Under the pieces are notes generated by a model. That model saw nothing but the letters and a program-made list of their open reading frames with translations, did no database searches and was not told the origin of the DNA. A DNA stretch of 64,000 bases from Bacillus zhangzhouensis (GTDB taxonomy: Bacteria > Bacillota > Bacilli > Bacillales > Bacillaceae). A program made the position numbers and the translations under genes. The stretch is taken from assembly GCF_000715205.1 (NCBI RefSeq), contig NZ_JOTP01000001.1, forward strand, positions 248,001 to 312,000, given 5' to 3'. Shown here piece after piece: positions 53,200-62,434 of this stretch (within the stretch, counting starts at the first letter, position 1; every line of letters begins with the position of its first letter).

Positions 53200-54393
53200 A
53201 TGAAAAAGTCTTATTTATCTGAAACGGTACAAAGCATTCAGCCGTCAGGTATTCGGAAATTTTTTGATCTCGCAGCCACAATGGAAGGGGTCATTTCCCT
53301 TGGTGTCGGCGAACCAGATTTCGTGACAGCTTGGAATGTCAGAGAAGCAAGCATTATGTCATTAGAACAAGGACTTACCTCTTATACGGCGAATGCAGGT
53401 CTGTTGTCTTTGCGAAAAGAACTGAGCCACTATTTATATAAGCGATTTCACATCGATTACAGTCCTGAAGAAGAACTCATTATTACGGTAGGCGGAAGTC
53501 AGGCCCTTGATTTAGCCTTTCGCGCAATTTTAAACGGTGGCGATGAAGTGATCATTCCAGAGCCTTGTTTTGTAGCGTATGGGGCACTGACGACACTTGC
53601 AGGCGGAGTACCTGTCTATTTAAGTACATCGGCTGAAAAAGATTTCAAAGCTGATTCTGCGGATCTTCGCACGAAGCTGACGCCTAAGACAAAAGCCATC
53701 TTACTGTGCTCTCCATCAAATCCAACAGGATCTGTTTACTCAAAGGAAGAGCTCGAAGATATTGCCCAATTTGCAAAAGAGCATGACCTTTTAATCATCA
53801 CCGATGAAATTTATGCAGAGCTGACGTACGATGAAGCTTTTACAAGCGTTGCGGCGATTCAAGATATGAAGGAAAGAACGATCTTGATTTCAGGCTTTTC
53901 AAAAGGGTTTGCCATGACAGGCTGGCGCTTAGGATATGTGGCAGCACCACCTATACTGCGCGAGGCCATGCTGAAAATACACCAATATTCTATGATGTGT
54001 GCTCCGTCTATGGCACAATATGCGGCAGAAGAAGCACTGAAAAATGGACTTGAAGATGTAGAGAAAATGAAGAAAAGCTACAGAAGACGCCGCAATTTGT
54101 TTGTCGGCTCTCTCAATGAACTTGGACTGACATGTCACCAGCCAAATGGAGCCTTTTACGCCTTCCCATCCATCAAAGGCACCGGCATGTCTTCAGAACA
54201 ATTTGCTGAGGAGCTGCTGCTAAGCGAGAAAGTAGCCGTTGTTCCGGGAAGTGTATTCGGTCCAAGCGGTGAAGGTCATATTCGCTGTTCATATGCTTCG
54301 TCACTCGATCATCTTCAGGAATCACTGTCAAGAATCCAGCGCTTCTTGCAGGATAGACAAGTGAAAAAAGAAGCACCGGCCATCTTAAAATAA
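53200..54393 (+). CDS. alaT: AlaT, PLP-dependent alanine transaminase
   Basis: 397 residues, aminotransferase class I. The PLP lysine is Lys235 in SGFSKGFAMTGWRLGY. The substrate-binding SPSNPTGSVYS and TDEIYAELTYD segments are conserved. It interconverts pyruvate/glutamate and alanine/2-oxoglutarate. Its regulator alaR abuts it. The C-terminal extension (QDRQVKKEAPAILK) is slightly longer than I expect for B. subtilis. Confidence 0.94.
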   Translation: MKKSYLSETVQSIQPSGIRKFFDLAATMEGVISLGVGEPDFVTAWNVREASIMSLEQGLTSYTANAGLLSLRKELSHYLYKRFHIDYSPEEELIITVGGSQALDLAFRAILNGGDEVIIPEPCFVAYGALTTLAGGVPVYLSTSAEKDFKADSADLRTKLTPKTKAILLCSPSNPTGSVYSKEELEDIAQFAKEHDLLIITDEIYAELTYDEAFTSVAAIQDMKERTILISGFSKGFAMTGWRLGYVAAPPILREAMLKIHQYSMMCAPSMAQYAAEEALKNGLEDVEKMKKSYRRRRNLFVGSLNELGLTCHQPNGAFYAFPSIKGTGMSSEQFAEELLLSEKVAVVPGSVFGPSGEGHIRCSYASSLDHLQESLSRIQRFLQDRQVKKEAPAILK

Positions 54394-54434
54394 AAAAAGG
54401 CATCAATCCATATGGACTCATGCCTCACAAATTA

Positions 54435-54481
54435 GGGGGGAATACTAGAAAGCATTCTTGTTTTCAGGTATTCCCCCTTTT
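54435..54481 (+). terminator. Terminator downstream of alaT
   Basis: GGGGGAATAC and GTATTCCCCC pair around a 22-base loop and are followed by TTTT. A second dyad (GGCATCAATCC...GGACTCATGCC, about 54399-54424) lies just before it. Confidence 0.85.
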
Positions 54482-54511
54482 GATATGATCTAAACCCTTT
54501 TAAAAAAAATT

Positions 54512-54540
54512 TTGCGTAACTGACCGTTCTATGATATAGT
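54512..54540 (+). promoter_or_regulatory. Promoter of yugI
   Basis: TTGCGT (54512-54517) and TATAGT (54535-54540) with 17-base spacing; about 50 bases upstream of yugI. Confidence 0.65.
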
Positions 54541-54591
54541 TTTTAATTGCGTATAAACGAATATTAAAACATTTATTTAGGAGTTGTTATC

Positions 54592-54984
54592 ATGGCGACA
54601 AAGTTTGAAGTAGGCAGTGTTTACACTGGTAAAGTAACAGGATTACAAGCGTATGGTGCGTTTGTTGCATTAGATGAAGAAACTCAAGGACTTGTGCATA
54701 TTTCTGAAGTAACACATGGTTTCGTAAAAGACATCAACGAGCATCTTTCAATTGGTGACGAAGTTCAAGTGAAAGTTCTTTCTGTTGATGAAAAAGCTGG
54801 TAAAATCAGCCTTTCTATCCGTGCTACACAAGAAGCACCTGAAAGAAAAGAAAGCAAACCAAAGAAACAAAGACCACAGCAAGTGAAAGAAGAAGCTGCT
54901 ACACCACAAGGTTTCAATACGCTTAAAGATAAACTTGAAGAGTGGATTGAGCAGTCTAATCGTAAAGACTTAATCAAGAAATAA
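54592..54984 (+). CDS. yugI: S1-domain RNA-binding protein YugI (general stress protein 13)
   Basis: 130 residues. One S1 domain (about 5-72; VGSVYTGKVTGLQAYGAFVA, then GLVHISEV and GKISLSIR) is followed by a basic linker (APERKESKPKKQRPQQVKEE) and a short helical tail. Such proteins associate with ribosomes or RNA. Codon use looks like that of a well-expressed gene. Position is as in B. subtilis. Confidence 0.93.
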   Translation: MATKFEVGSVYTGKVTGLQAYGAFVALDEETQGLVHISEVTHGFVKDINEHLSIGDEVQVKVLSVDEKAGKISLSIRATQEAPERKESKPKKQRPQQVKEEAATPQGFNTLKDKLEEWIEQSNRKDLIKK

Positions 54985-55043
54985 AAAAAGCACCGCTTCA
55001 AACGGTGCCTTAGGCTGCCTCGTGTAGGCGGCCTTTTTTATGT
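54985..55043 (+). terminator. Tandem terminators of yugI
   Basis: Two successive hairpins: GCACCG/CGGTGC, then GGCTGCC/GGCGGCC with T6 after it. They lie just before the end of yuzA on the other strand. Confidence 0.8.
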
Positions 55044-55047
55044 CTTT

Positions 55048-55284
55048 TTAGCGAACCTCTGGATTCGGCTCGTCGCGGCGAACAGCTTCTTCGCTTGGCT
55101 TGAACAATAGACCAAGATTAACAAGACCTGCAATTCCAACAAGACCATAAATAATACGTGATAATGCAGAGCCTTGTCCGCCAAAGATCGCTGCTACTAA
55201 GTCAAATTGAAAAAAGCCGATTAGTCCCCAGTTAATAGCACCAATAATCGTGAGCACGAGGGCAATACGTTGAATAGCACTCAT
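55048..55284 (-). CDS. yuzA: DUF378 membrane protein YuzA
   Basis: 78 residues with two membrane helices. The DUF378 signature [22 protein letters not shown] is complete. Function unknown. AAAGGAGGAATC precedes the ATG on the minus strand. Same place as B. subtilis yuzA. Confidence 0.92.
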   Translation of the reverse strand: MSAIQRIALVLTIIGAINWGLIGFFQFDLVAAIFGGQGSALSRIIYGLVGIAGLVNLGLLFKPSEEAVRRDEPNPEVR

Positions 55285-55428
55285 CGTGATTCCTCCTTTC
55301 GCTACAGCATCAATACATTTATATTTTGCAGATTTTCAGCCAAACTATGCGTAAGAAAATGGATTAAAGCAAATTACTTTACTTTTGGAATGAATGAGGC
55401 GCATAATGTAGCGCGAGGAGGAGATCAC

Positions 55429-56592
55429 ATGGATCGATTTACTTATTGGAACCCAACGAAATTAATTTTTGGAAAGGGAGAAGTATCAGCCCTTTCAGAT
55501 GAACTCAAACACTACGGAAAAAACGTATTGCTCGTATATGGTGGAGGCAGTATTAAACGAAACGGCCTTTATGATCAAGTTGTCAGCATCTTAAAAGAAT
55601 CAGGAGCTGCAATCACTGAACTTGCTGGTGTTGAGCCGAACCCGCGCTTAACAACGGTAAGAAAAGGGGTTGAGCTTTGCAAAGAGAACCAAGTTGATTT
55701 TATTTTGGCAGTCGGTGGCGGTAGTGTCATTGATGCAACGAAAGCAATCGCAGCTGGTGCAAAATATGATGGAGATGCTTGGGATATCGTTACACGTAAG
55801 CATGTCCCAATGGAAGCGATCCCGTTCGGTACTGTATTAACACTTGCCGCAACAGGCTCTGAAATGAACTCTGGATCCGTCATCACAAACTGGGAAACAA
55901 ATGAGAAGTATGGCTGGGGGAGTCCAGCAGTCTTCCCTAAATTCTCTATTCTTGATCCAGTAAACACATTCACTGTACCGAAAAATCATACGATTTATGG
56001 AATGGTCGACATGATGTCACACGTGTTTGAACAATATTTCCATCACACGGAAAATACACCTTATCAAGATCGTATGTGTGAAGGACTTCTACGTACCGTC
56101 ATTGAAACGGCACCGAAGCTGATCAACGATCTAGAGAACTATGAGCTGCGTGAAACCATCTTATTCACTGGTACAATTGCACTCAATGGAATGCTTTCAA
56201 TGGGCGCACGTGGTGACTGGGCATCTCATAATATTGAGCATGCGGTATCTGCTGTCTATGATATTCCTCATGCAGGCGGACTTGCGATCTTGTTCCCGAA
56301 CTGGATGAAGCATGTCATTCAAGAAAACCCAGCCCGCTTTAAACAATTAGCGGTGCGTGTATTCGATGTAGACCCTGCGGGCAAAACAGACGAAGAAGTA
56401 GGCTTAGAAGGGATCGAAAAACTGTCTGCTTTCTGGACAAGCCTAGGTGCACCAAGTCGTTTAGCTGATTATGATATCAACGATGAGAAAATGGATTTAA
56501 TTGCAGACCGTGCAATGGCACGCGGTGAATTTGGTCAATTTAAAAAGCTAAACAAAGAAGATGTCCTAGCCATTTTGAACGCTTCTTTATAA
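55429..56592 (+). CDS. yugJ: Iron-containing alcohol dehydrogenase YugJ (butanol dehydrogenase type)
   Basis: 387 residues of the Fe-ADH family. NAD(P) segment [17 protein letters not shown], the [17 protein letters not shown] block, and metal ligands within [11 protein letters not shown] and [18 protein letters not shown]. It probably reduces aldehydes with NAD(P)H. The ATG at 55429 follows GAGGAGGAGAT. The upstream extension to 55270 overlaps yuzA and is rejected. A paralogue follows at 56716. Confidence 0.94.
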   Translation: MDRFTYWNPTKLIFGKGEVSALSDELKHYGKNVLLVYGGGSIKRNGLYDQVVSILKESGAAITELAGVEPNPRLTTVRKGVELCKENQVDFILAVGGGSVIDATKAIAAGAKYDGDAWDIVTRKHVPMEAIPFGTVLTLAATGSEMNSGSVITNWETNEKYGWGSPAVFPKFSILDPVNTFTVPKNHTIYGMVDMMSHVFEQYFHHTENTPYQDRMCEGLLRTVIETAPKLINDLENYELRETILFTGTIALNGMLSMGARGDWASHNIEHAVSAVYDIPHAGGLAILFPNWMKHVIQENPARFKQLAVRVFDVDPAGKTDEEVGLEGIEKLSAFWTSLGAPSRLADYDINDEKMDLIADRAMARGEFGQFKKLNKEDVLAILNASL

Positions 56593-56602
56593 TCGAACAA
56601 CA

Positions 56603-56640
56603 AAAGATAGCTGCTTTCGAGCAGTTATCTTTTTTTTTTG
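56603..56640 (+). terminator. Terminator of yugJ
   Basis: AAAGATAGCTGCT and GAGCAGTTATCTTT pair and are followed by a long T-tract. Confidence 0.85.
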
Positions 56641-56715
56641 AGTTCAACGCGTACTTATGTTACAGTAGTCTTTCATGTTTTTGGATATATTCGTTGTAAG
56701 GAGATGTTTCAACAG

Positions 56716-57888
56716 ATGGAGAACTTTATTTACTATAATCCAACGAAATTAATGTTTGGAAAAGGACAACTAGAAGGACTCAAAAGCGAACTCGCTCGTT
56801 ATGGGAAACGAGTGTTACTTGTATATGGTGGAGGAAGTATTAAGAAAAATGGTCTTTATGACAATGTCATTAGCGCGTTAAATGAAGCAGAAGCTGAAAT
56901 ATTTGAGCTGTCTGGCGTTGAACCGAACCCTCGCCTCACAACGGTGAAAAAGGGAGTAGACATCTGCCAAAAGGAAAAAATCGATTTCTTATTAGCAGTT
57001 GGCGGCGGAAGTGTCATCGACTGTACAAAAGCGATTGCAGCTGGAGCAGAGTATGAAGGTGATGTTTGGGATATTATCTCAAAGAAAACAACCGCTCAAA
57101 AAGCATTGCCGTTTGGCACCGTGCTGACGCTTGCGGCGACAGGTTCAGAAATGAACCCAGACTCTGTGATTACAAACTGGGAAACGAATGAAAAATATGT
57201 GTGGGGCAGTTCAGTAACTCACCCTGCCTTTTCTATTCTAGACCCTGAGCATACGTATTCTGTGCCAGAAAACCAGACTGTTTATGGAATGGTCGATATG
57301 ATGAGCCATGTCTTCGAGCAATACTTCCATAATGTAAAAAACACGCCTTTACAGGATCGGATGTGTTTTGCTGTTCTTCAAACGGTGATCGAAACAGCAC
57401 CAAAACTGCTTGAAGACTTACAAAGCTATGAGCATCGTGAAACGATTCTTTATGCAGGAACCATTGCGTTAAATGGGACGCTGCAAATGGGCTACTTTGG
57501 AGACTGGGCGTCTCATACGATTGAGCATGCTGTATCGGCTGTCTATGACATTCCGCATGCAGGTGGACTTGCAATCCTCTTCCCGAATTGGATGCGCCAT
57601 ACACTTGATCATAATGTGGAACGTTTCAAACATCTCATGCTGAGCATGTTTGACATCGAAACAGAAGGAAAAACAGATCGTGACATCGCATTAGAAGGAA
57701 TCGATAAGCTGTCAGCCTTCTGGACAAGCCTCGGTGCACCAAGCCGTTTAGCAGATTATGATATTGGTGAAGATCAACTAGACAAAATTGCCGACATTGC
57801 GGCGAAAGAAATGGAATACGGTGGTTTTGGAAACTTTATGAAACTAAACCGTGATGACATTCTATCTATTTTGAAAGCCTCTTTATAA
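56716..57888 (+). CDS. yugK: Iron-containing alcohol dehydrogenase YugK (butanol dehydrogenase type)
   Basis: 390 residues, clearly a paralogue of YugJ along its whole length ([20 protein letters not shown] versus [20 protein letters not shown]). The same cofactor and metal motifs are intact. AAGGAGATG lies 9 bases before the ATG. Separated from yugJ by a terminator, so it probably has its own promoter. Confidence 0.94.
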   Translation: MENFIYYNPTKLMFGKGQLEGLKSELARYGKRVLLVYGGGSIKKNGLYDNVISALNEAEAEIFELSGVEPNPRLTTVKKGVDICQKEKIDFLLAVGGGSVIDCTKAIAAGAEYEGDVWDIISKKTTAQKALPFGTVLTLAATGSEMNPDSVITNWETNEKYVWGSSVTHPAFSILDPEHTYSVPENQTVYGMVDMMSHVFEQYFHNVKNTPLQDRMCFAVLQTVIETAPKLLEDLQSYEHRETILYAGTIALNGTLQMGYFGDWASHTIEHAVSAVYDIPHAGGLAILFPNWMRHTLDHNVERFKHLMLSMFDIETEGKTDRDIALEGIDKLSAFWTSLGAPSRLADYDIGEDQLDKIADIAAKEMEYGGFGNFMKLNRDDILSILKASL

Positions 57889-57895
57889 ATCGGAA

Positions 57896-57927
57896 TGCCG
57901 CTTCTCATGAAGAGAAGCGGCTTTTTG
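57896..57927 (+). terminator. Terminator of yugK
   Basis: GCCGCTTCTC and GAGAAGCGGC pair around ATGAA and are followed by T5. Confidence 0.9.
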
Positions 57928-58014
57928 CTGCGCCAGTGACGATCACTTGATTTCAATAGCTAGTTCCGCTAAAGTGGAAGGGATAGAACTAACGTAATGG
58001 AGGGCTTACAAGCG

Positions 58015-59370
58015 ATGACACATATTCAATTTGACTACTCGAAAGCGTTACCTTTCTTTCAAGAACATGAGCTTACATATTTAAAAGATTTTGTGAAGGT
58101 GGCCCATCATAATATTCATGAGCAAACGGGTGCAGGCAGTGATTATTTAGGCTGGGTTGACTTGCCTAAGCAGTACGATCGCGAAGAATTTGCCCGCATT
58201 AAAAAAAGTGCAGAAAAGATTAAGTCTGATTCTGATGTTTTACTCGTTGTAGGAATCGGCGGCTCTTATCTTGGCGCACGTGCAGCGATTGAATTTTTGA
58301 ACCACTCTTTCTATAACACTTTGCCAAAAGGCAAACGTAAGACACCGCAAATCATTTTCATTGGAAACAATATCAGTTCTTCTTATTTAACAGATGTGAT
58401 GGACCTGCTGGAAGATGCAGATTTCTCTATTAACGTGATTTCAAAATCTGGAACAACAACAGAGCCAGCCATTGCGTTCCGCATCTTTAAAAAGCTCCTC
58501 ATTGAGAAATATGGTGCTGAAGAAGCAAAAAAACGTATTTATGCGACAACTGACAAGGCGCGCGGTGCACTCAAAACATTAGCAAACGAAGAAGGCTATG
58601 AATCATTTATCATCCCTGATGATGTAGGTGGACGTTATTCCGTTTTAACGGCAGTCGGTCTATTGCCAATCGCTGTGAGCGGTGCAGACATTGATCAGAT
58701 GATGGAAGGTGCTGCAAAAGCAAGCGAAGACTTCGCTTCATCTGAGCTTTCAGAGAATGCGGCTTATCAATATGCTGTAGTCCGTAATGTCCTTTACAAT
58801 AAAGGCAGAACGATTGAAATGCTGATTAACTATGAGCCAGGCCTTCAATATTTCGCAGAATGGTGGAAACAATTATTCGGTGAAAGTGAAGGGAAAGATG
58901 AAAAAGGAATCTATCCTTCATCAGCTAACTTCTCAACGGATCTTCATTCACTTGGTCAATATGTTCAAGAGGGAAGAAGAGACTTGTTTGAAACGATCGT
59001 GAATGTAGACAAGCCGCGACATGAGCTTGTCATTGAAGCTGAAGAACAAGACCTTGATGGCTTGAATTATCTAGCAGGAAAAACGGTTGATTTCGTGAAT
59101 AAAAAAGCATTTGAAGGGACGATGCTTGCCCATACAGATGGAAAAGTACCGAATCTAATCGTCACCATTCCTGAGATGGATGCTTATACATTCGGATATC
59201 TTGTTTACTTCTTCGAGAAAGCATGTGCGATGTCTGGTTATTTACTAGGCGTCAATCCATTTGATCAGCCTGGAGTAGAAGCGTATAAAGTGAATATGTT
59301 TGCTTTATTAGGAAAACCGGGCTTCGAAGAGAAAAAGGCAGAGCTTGAAAGCCGTTTAAAACAATCATAA
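58015..59370 (+). CDS. pgi: Glucose-6-phosphate isomerase
   Basis: Interconverts glucose 6-phosphate and fructose 6-phosphate in glycolysis. 451 residues. Family signatures are [35 protein letters not shown] (phosphate binding), the catalytic Glu in [14 protein letters not shown] and the C-terminal [15 protein letters not shown] 58015 ([15 protein letters not shown]) is the family start; the ribosome site AATGGAGGG lies rather far upstream (about 12 bases), and the in-frame ATG at 57997 lies inside it. Confidence 0.97.
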   Translation: MTHIQFDYSKALPFFQEHELTYLKDFVKVAHHNIHEQTGAGSDYLGWVDLPKQYDREEFARIKKSAEKIKSDSDVLLVVGIGGSYLGARAAIEFLNHSFYNTLPKGKRKTPQIIFIGNNISSSYLTDVMDLLEDADFSINVISKSGTTTEPAIAFRIFKKLLIEKYGAEEAKKRIYATTDKARGALKTLANEEGYESFIIPDDVGGRYSVLTAVGLLPIAVSGADIDQMMEGAAKASEDFASSELSENAAYQYAVVRNVLYNKGRTIEMLINYEPGLQYFAEWWKQLFGESEGKDEKGIYPSSANFSTDLHSLGQYVQEGRRDLFETIVNVDKPRHELVIEAEEQDLDGLNYLAGKTVDFVNKKAFEGTMLAHTDGKVPNLIVTIPEMDAYTFGYLVYFFEKACAMSGYLLGVNPFDQPGVEAYKVNMFALLGKPGFEEKKAELESRLKQS

Positions 59371-59379
59371 GAGCAAAAA

Positions 59380-59404
59380 AGCACACCTTTGGATAAGGTG
59401 TGCC
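59380..59404 (+). repeat. Terminator-hairpin direct repeat, copy 1 (after pgi)
   Basis: A 25-base segment containing the hairpin CACACCTTTGGATAAGGTGTG, nine bases after the pgi stop. An exact copy lies at 59539-59563. The two flank the 120-bp repeat element. Confidence 0.85.
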
Positions 59405-59418
59405 CTTTGTCTTCTTTT

Positions 59419-59538
59419 CAGCGTGATTGAAAACCTTTGAAGTCTAGGAAGGACGAGCACTGGAGCGGAGCGAATTTGACATTCGTGAGCACCGGCGCGC
59501 AGGACTGACACCGAATGCGAGGGTTTGTCTACACGCTG
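59419..59538 (+). repeat. Intergenic repeat element, full copy C
   Basis: 120 bases bounded by CAGCGTG and CACGCTG as an inverted repeat. Inner arms (GAAAACC, GGGTTTGTC) extend the pairing. It contains a direct repeat GAGCACTGGAGCG (59455-59467) / GAGCACCGGCGCG (59487-59499) and a small hairpin CGAAT...ATTCG. GC content is well above the flanks. Related copies are at 21659-21737 and in part at 12805-12840. Confidence 0.85.
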
Positions 59539-59570
59539 AGCACACCTTTGGATAAGGTGTGCCTTTTTTT
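59539..59570 (+). terminator. Terminator of pgi (direct repeat copy 2)
   Basis: GGCACACC-type stem: CACACCTT and AAGGTGTG pair around TGGAT and are followed by T7. It directly abuts the repeat element and duplicates 59380-59404, which has a poorer T-tract. Confidence 0.85.
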
Positions 59571-59645
59571 GTTTTCTCATGGTTTCAGTGCAAGCCTCCC
59601 TATGCTTCGTACATAGAATAATCAATAGAGGAGGGTGAAGAAGCG

Positions 59646-59864
59646 ATGAGAACCAATCATATTTATATTCACGACATTTCCGGGCAGGCGATTGTCAACT
59701 TTGGCAATGTCGGACGAATCTGTTCGATGAGTGCTGTGAAGGACACATCAGGTGCTGGCAGTGCGAATGAGACTAGTACATCATCCAGCCAAAGCTTGTT
59801 TGATGCCACTTTTACAAATAATGTGCAAATGACGAGAGGAGGATGCATGAATTCCTCTCTTTAA
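59646..59864 (+). CDS. Small GerPA/GerPF-like spore protein
   Basis: 72 residues (MRTNHIYIHDISGQAIVNFG). The pattern of an N-terminal strand followed by GQAIVNFGNVG resembles GerP-type coat proteins, and the tail is rich in S, T, G and N. GAGGAGGGTGAAG (about 59630-59641) precedes the ATG. CATAGAATA (59612-59620) fits the sigma-K -10 pattern CATA-N3-TA, which would suit a spore gene, though no -35 is clear. The family assignment is tentative. Confidence 0.7.
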   Translation: MRTNHIYIHDISGQAIVNFGNVGRICSMSAVKDTSGAGSANETSTSSSQSLFDATFTNNVQMTRGGCMNSSL

Positions 59865-59893
59865 CGAACCCTAAACAAAAAGGAGGGTTTCGT

Positions 59894-60295
59894 ATGATTC
59901 ATGTACCATCCAGGCTGACAGATGAAAGCTTTTCTCTTTATCATTTGGAAGAAACCATGAAGCCGCTAGGCTATGTCATTAATGGCAATTGGGATTATGA
60001 TCACGGGTATTTTGATTATAAAATTGATAACCGTGATGGCTATACCTTTCTCAGAGTTCCTTTTACAGCCGAGAAAGGTCAACTGGATCAGCCAGGCGTT
60101 GTAGTGAAAATGGGACATCCATTTCTCTTAAAGCATGTGTATCAAGACAAATTAGATGATCATGCGATGGTTGGAAATGCGGGAGCATCCTTTAACCAAT
60201 TCCAAGAACCAAAAGAGAAAGATGGAGATGTGTCTAAAGCTTATACCGAAGTTGGCTTTTCACTCGTCAAGGAATTAGAAGATGCACTGCTTTAA
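59894..60295 (+). CDS. yugN: YugN-like protein
   Basis: 133 residues of the YugN family (MIHVPSRLTDESFSLYHLEE, NGNWDYDHGYFDYKID). Cytosolic; function unknown. AGGAGGG lies 7 bases before ATG 59894. A longer frame from 59843 overlaps the upstream gene and is rejected. The stop overlaps the yugO stop by 4 bases. Confidence 0.9.
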   Translation: MIHVPSRLTDESFSLYHLEETMKPLGYVINGNWDYDHGYFDYKIDNRDGYTFLRVPFTAEKGQLDQPGVVVKMGHPFLLKHVYQDKLDDHAMVGNAGASFNQFQEPKEKDGDVSKAYTEVGFSLVKELEDALL

Positions 60296-61278
60296 AGGCT
60301 GATTAGCTCATCCTCTGGATGAAGCTCATATCCAAAAGGAGGATTCATCATGGGTCCTTCTTTTTTTTGTACACCTACAATGATCACATGATGCTCTAGA
60401 AAGTGATGGAGCGCCGTTAAGAACGTTTCTCCCGCTAATGAAGCTGGTACGGGAATGATGGTGACATGTTTATGCAGTGTCATATGTCGTTTTTTCTTTA
60501 ATGTCATGAGCTGTTCCTTTAAAAGAAAATGTTCGACCATTAAATGATTGACAGCATCAGATGTATGGATGACTTGATTGGCTCCAGCACGCTCGGCATT
60601 TTTTACGTAACGATCTGTTAAGATCTCAATTAAGCAGTATAACGAAGGATTTAATCCTTTTGCGGCGAGCAAGGTTAAGACACTCTGCATATCGGCTGTC
60701 ACTTCATTTTCATGCTGATCCGCGGTAATCATGAGTGTATCAGCGCCTGTAATATTGGCTTTGCGAAGTGTGACATCTTCCGTTCCATGCCCTTTAATAA
60801 AATGAACATTTTCTAAAAGAGGTCCTTCCTTCAAGGAGTCATCAATGAGCACAATGGGCATGGCCGGATCAATCGTTTGGAAGGATTGAAGCAGTTTGCT
60901 CGTTTTCTCATTCCAGCCGACGATAATCAGGTGTCCTTTCCCTTTAAAAGCAACTTTCCCCTCTACATAATGGTGCTGCTTGCTAAACACAGCTGCGGCG
61001 AGCGTGGCGAAGTAAGCAGTGATAAAGCTTGCGCCGATAAAAATCAGAGCCATACCAGCCACTTGTCCAGGCATGGTTTGTGGCACAAAATCACCGTATC
61101 CAACAGTAGAGATTGTAATGAGTGCCCACCAGATCCCATCAAAGATCGTATGGTACTGCTTTGGTTCAAGGAAGACAATTAATTGACCAAAAAAAAGAAG
61201 TATGAAACAAATAATGATGGCAATGCGAAAATAAAGAGGCCACCTTAGCCAAGCGATAAATAAACGGTTTGATTTCAT
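60292..61278 (-). CDS. yugO: Potassium channel YugO with RCK (TrkA-N) domain
   Basis: 328 residues. Two membrane helices (about 18-38 and 70-95) flank a pore loop with the filter STVGYGDF (Thr58-Asp63). A cytosolic RCK Rossmann domain follows (HLIIVGWNEKTSKLLQSF, ITADQHENE). In B. subtilis YugO releases K+ and takes part in electrical signalling in biofilms. The B. subtilis mstX gene, which overlaps yugO, is not seen here; the sequence upstream is a divergent small gene. Confidence 0.94.
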   Translation of the reverse strand: MKSNRLFIAWLRWPLYFRIAIIICFILLFFGQLIVFLEPKQYHTIFDGIWWALITISTVGYGDFVPQTMPGQVAGMALIFIGASFITAYFATLAAAVFSKQHHYVEGKVAFKGKGHLIIVGWNEKTSKLLQSFQTIDPAMPIVLIDDSLKEGPLLENVHFIKGHGTEDVTLRKANITGADTLMITADQHENEVTADMQSVLTLLAAKGLNPSLYCLIEILTDRYVKNAERAGANQVIHTSDAVNHLMVEHFLLKEQLMTLKKKRHMTLHKHVTIIPVPASLAGETFLTALHHFLEHHVIIVGVQKKEGPMMNPPFGYELHPEDELISL

Positions 61279-61404
61279 TGGACTCTTCCTTTCAGGAGAC
61301 TGCTAATGTCAGTATGCCCGATTGAGGAAACATTTTTTCATCTTCGGCATGTATTGAAACAGATCCCATATCGTAAAATAAGAGAGGAGAAGGAGGGAAT
61401 TCGA

Positions 61405-61629
61405 ATGTCGTTCGTTCAAAAGACCGTACTTCTTTTTATTGGCGCACACTTTTTGTCATCTGCTGTGATCTTATTAGTGTTTGATTTAAACGCTATGAAT
61501 CATTTCACGAGTGATTTCTCGTGGCTGCTCTTTTTTCAAGACCTATATGGGACAGTGACCTTTTATACAGCATGCTTAGGAATGTTTTTCTTTTTCATTG
61601 GAGCAGTCATCCCCCTTAAAAAGACCTAG
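61405..61629 (+). CDS. Small membrane protein of unknown function
   Basis: 74 residues, two membrane helices (VLLFIGAHFLSSAVILLVF and TVTFYTACLGMFFFFIGAVI). AAGGAGGGA (61390-61398) is well placed for ATG 61405. It is divergent from yugO and upstream of yugP. I do not recognise a family. It may correspond to a shortened yugM, but that is a guess from position only. Confidence 0.75.
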   Translation: MSFVQKTVLLFIGAHFLSSAVILLVFDLNAMNHFTSDFSWLLFFQDLYGTVTFYTACLGMFFFFIGAVIPLKKT

Positions 61630-61706
61630 TGCTTTTTGCTGTACACATTACATAAAAGTATTTAAAATTGCAAATAAATATATAAAATAAAAGGAAGCTG
61701 ATGAGC

Positions 61707-62384
61707 ATGCTGTTTTTTTATTTTTTAACATTTGCCGCATTGGGATTGTCATTTTGGGCACAATTTAAAGTGAAGAATAATTTTGAAAAGTATTCAAAGG
61801 TCGAAGCAGCTAGTATGAAAACAGGTGCTGAAACCGCTCGATATATTTTAGATCGCAACGGGTTATACGACGTACCTGTTGAACCGGTAAGAGGAACTTT
61901 GACTGATCATTACGACCCGACGCAGCGTGTGGTTCGTTTATCTGAACCAGTGTATTATGGCCATTCTATTTCGGCCATTTCAGTCGCATCGCACGAGGTT
62001 GGACATGCCTTGCAGCATCAGGAATCCTATGGTGCGCTTGTTTTGAGACATAAGATCTTCCCTGTCGTGAACTTTGCATCTGGTGTTGCCCCGCTTCTTT
62101 TCCTTGGAGGATTATTGCTTGGCAGCCTTAACTTAATCGGGCTTGGGATCATTTTGTTCTCAGCTGCTGTATTTTTTCAGCTTGTGACATTGCCTGTCGA
62201 GTTTAATGCAAGTTCTCGTGCAAAAGATATCATTGTTTCAGAAGGAATCATTAGAAGCAGTGAAGAAAGAGGCGTGAACAAGGTGTTAAATGCTGCAGCA
62301 CTTACGTATGTAGCAGCGGCACTTGTCTCCCTGTTTGAATTGCTTCGTTTTGTAATGATCTTCCTAAATGGCCGTAATGATTAA
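61707..62384 (+). CDS. yugP: Membrane zinc metallopeptidase-like protein YugP
   Basis: 225 residues with the zinc motif HEVGHALQHQESYG (SHEVGH near residue 97) and three or four membrane helices, one at the N-terminus and others after residue 115. The family (Zn_peptidase_2) is a predicted membrane protease of unknown target. The ATG at 61707 (MLFFYFLTFAALGLSF) is preferred over 61701, as AAGGAAG (61691-61697) is then 9 bases away. Confidence 0.93.
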   Translation: MLFFYFLTFAALGLSFWAQFKVKNNFEKYSKVEAASMKTGAETARYILDRNGLYDVPVEPVRGTLTDHYDPTQRVVRLSEPVYYGHSISAISVASHEVGHALQHQESYGALVLRHKIFPVVNFASGVAPLLFLGGLLLGSLNLIGLGIILFSAAVFFQLVTLPVEFNASSRAKDIIVSEGIIRSSEERGVNKVLNAAALTYVAAALVSLFELLRFVMIFLNGRND

Positions 62385-62392
62385 TTGACGCC

Positions 62393-62434
62393 AGAGGAGG
62401 TGAGCCCTTACCAATGTTAGGTAAGGGTTTTTTT
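62393..62434 (+). promoter_or_regulatory. Ribosome site plus hairpin and T-tract leader of yugS
   Basis: AGAGGAGGTGAG (62393-62404) is followed by the stem CCCTTACC / GGTAAGGG (62407-62427) with T7 after it, and the TTG start of yugS lies in the T-tract. An ATG (62414) with fair spacing from the ribosome site sits in the loop but is out of frame with yugS. It may be a terminator of yugP, a translational switch or both. Confidence 0.6.

Noticed and set aside
55270-55428. N-terminal extension of yugJ
   Set aside because: Overlaps yuzA on the other strand, lacks family similarity, and the true ATG has a strong ribosome site.
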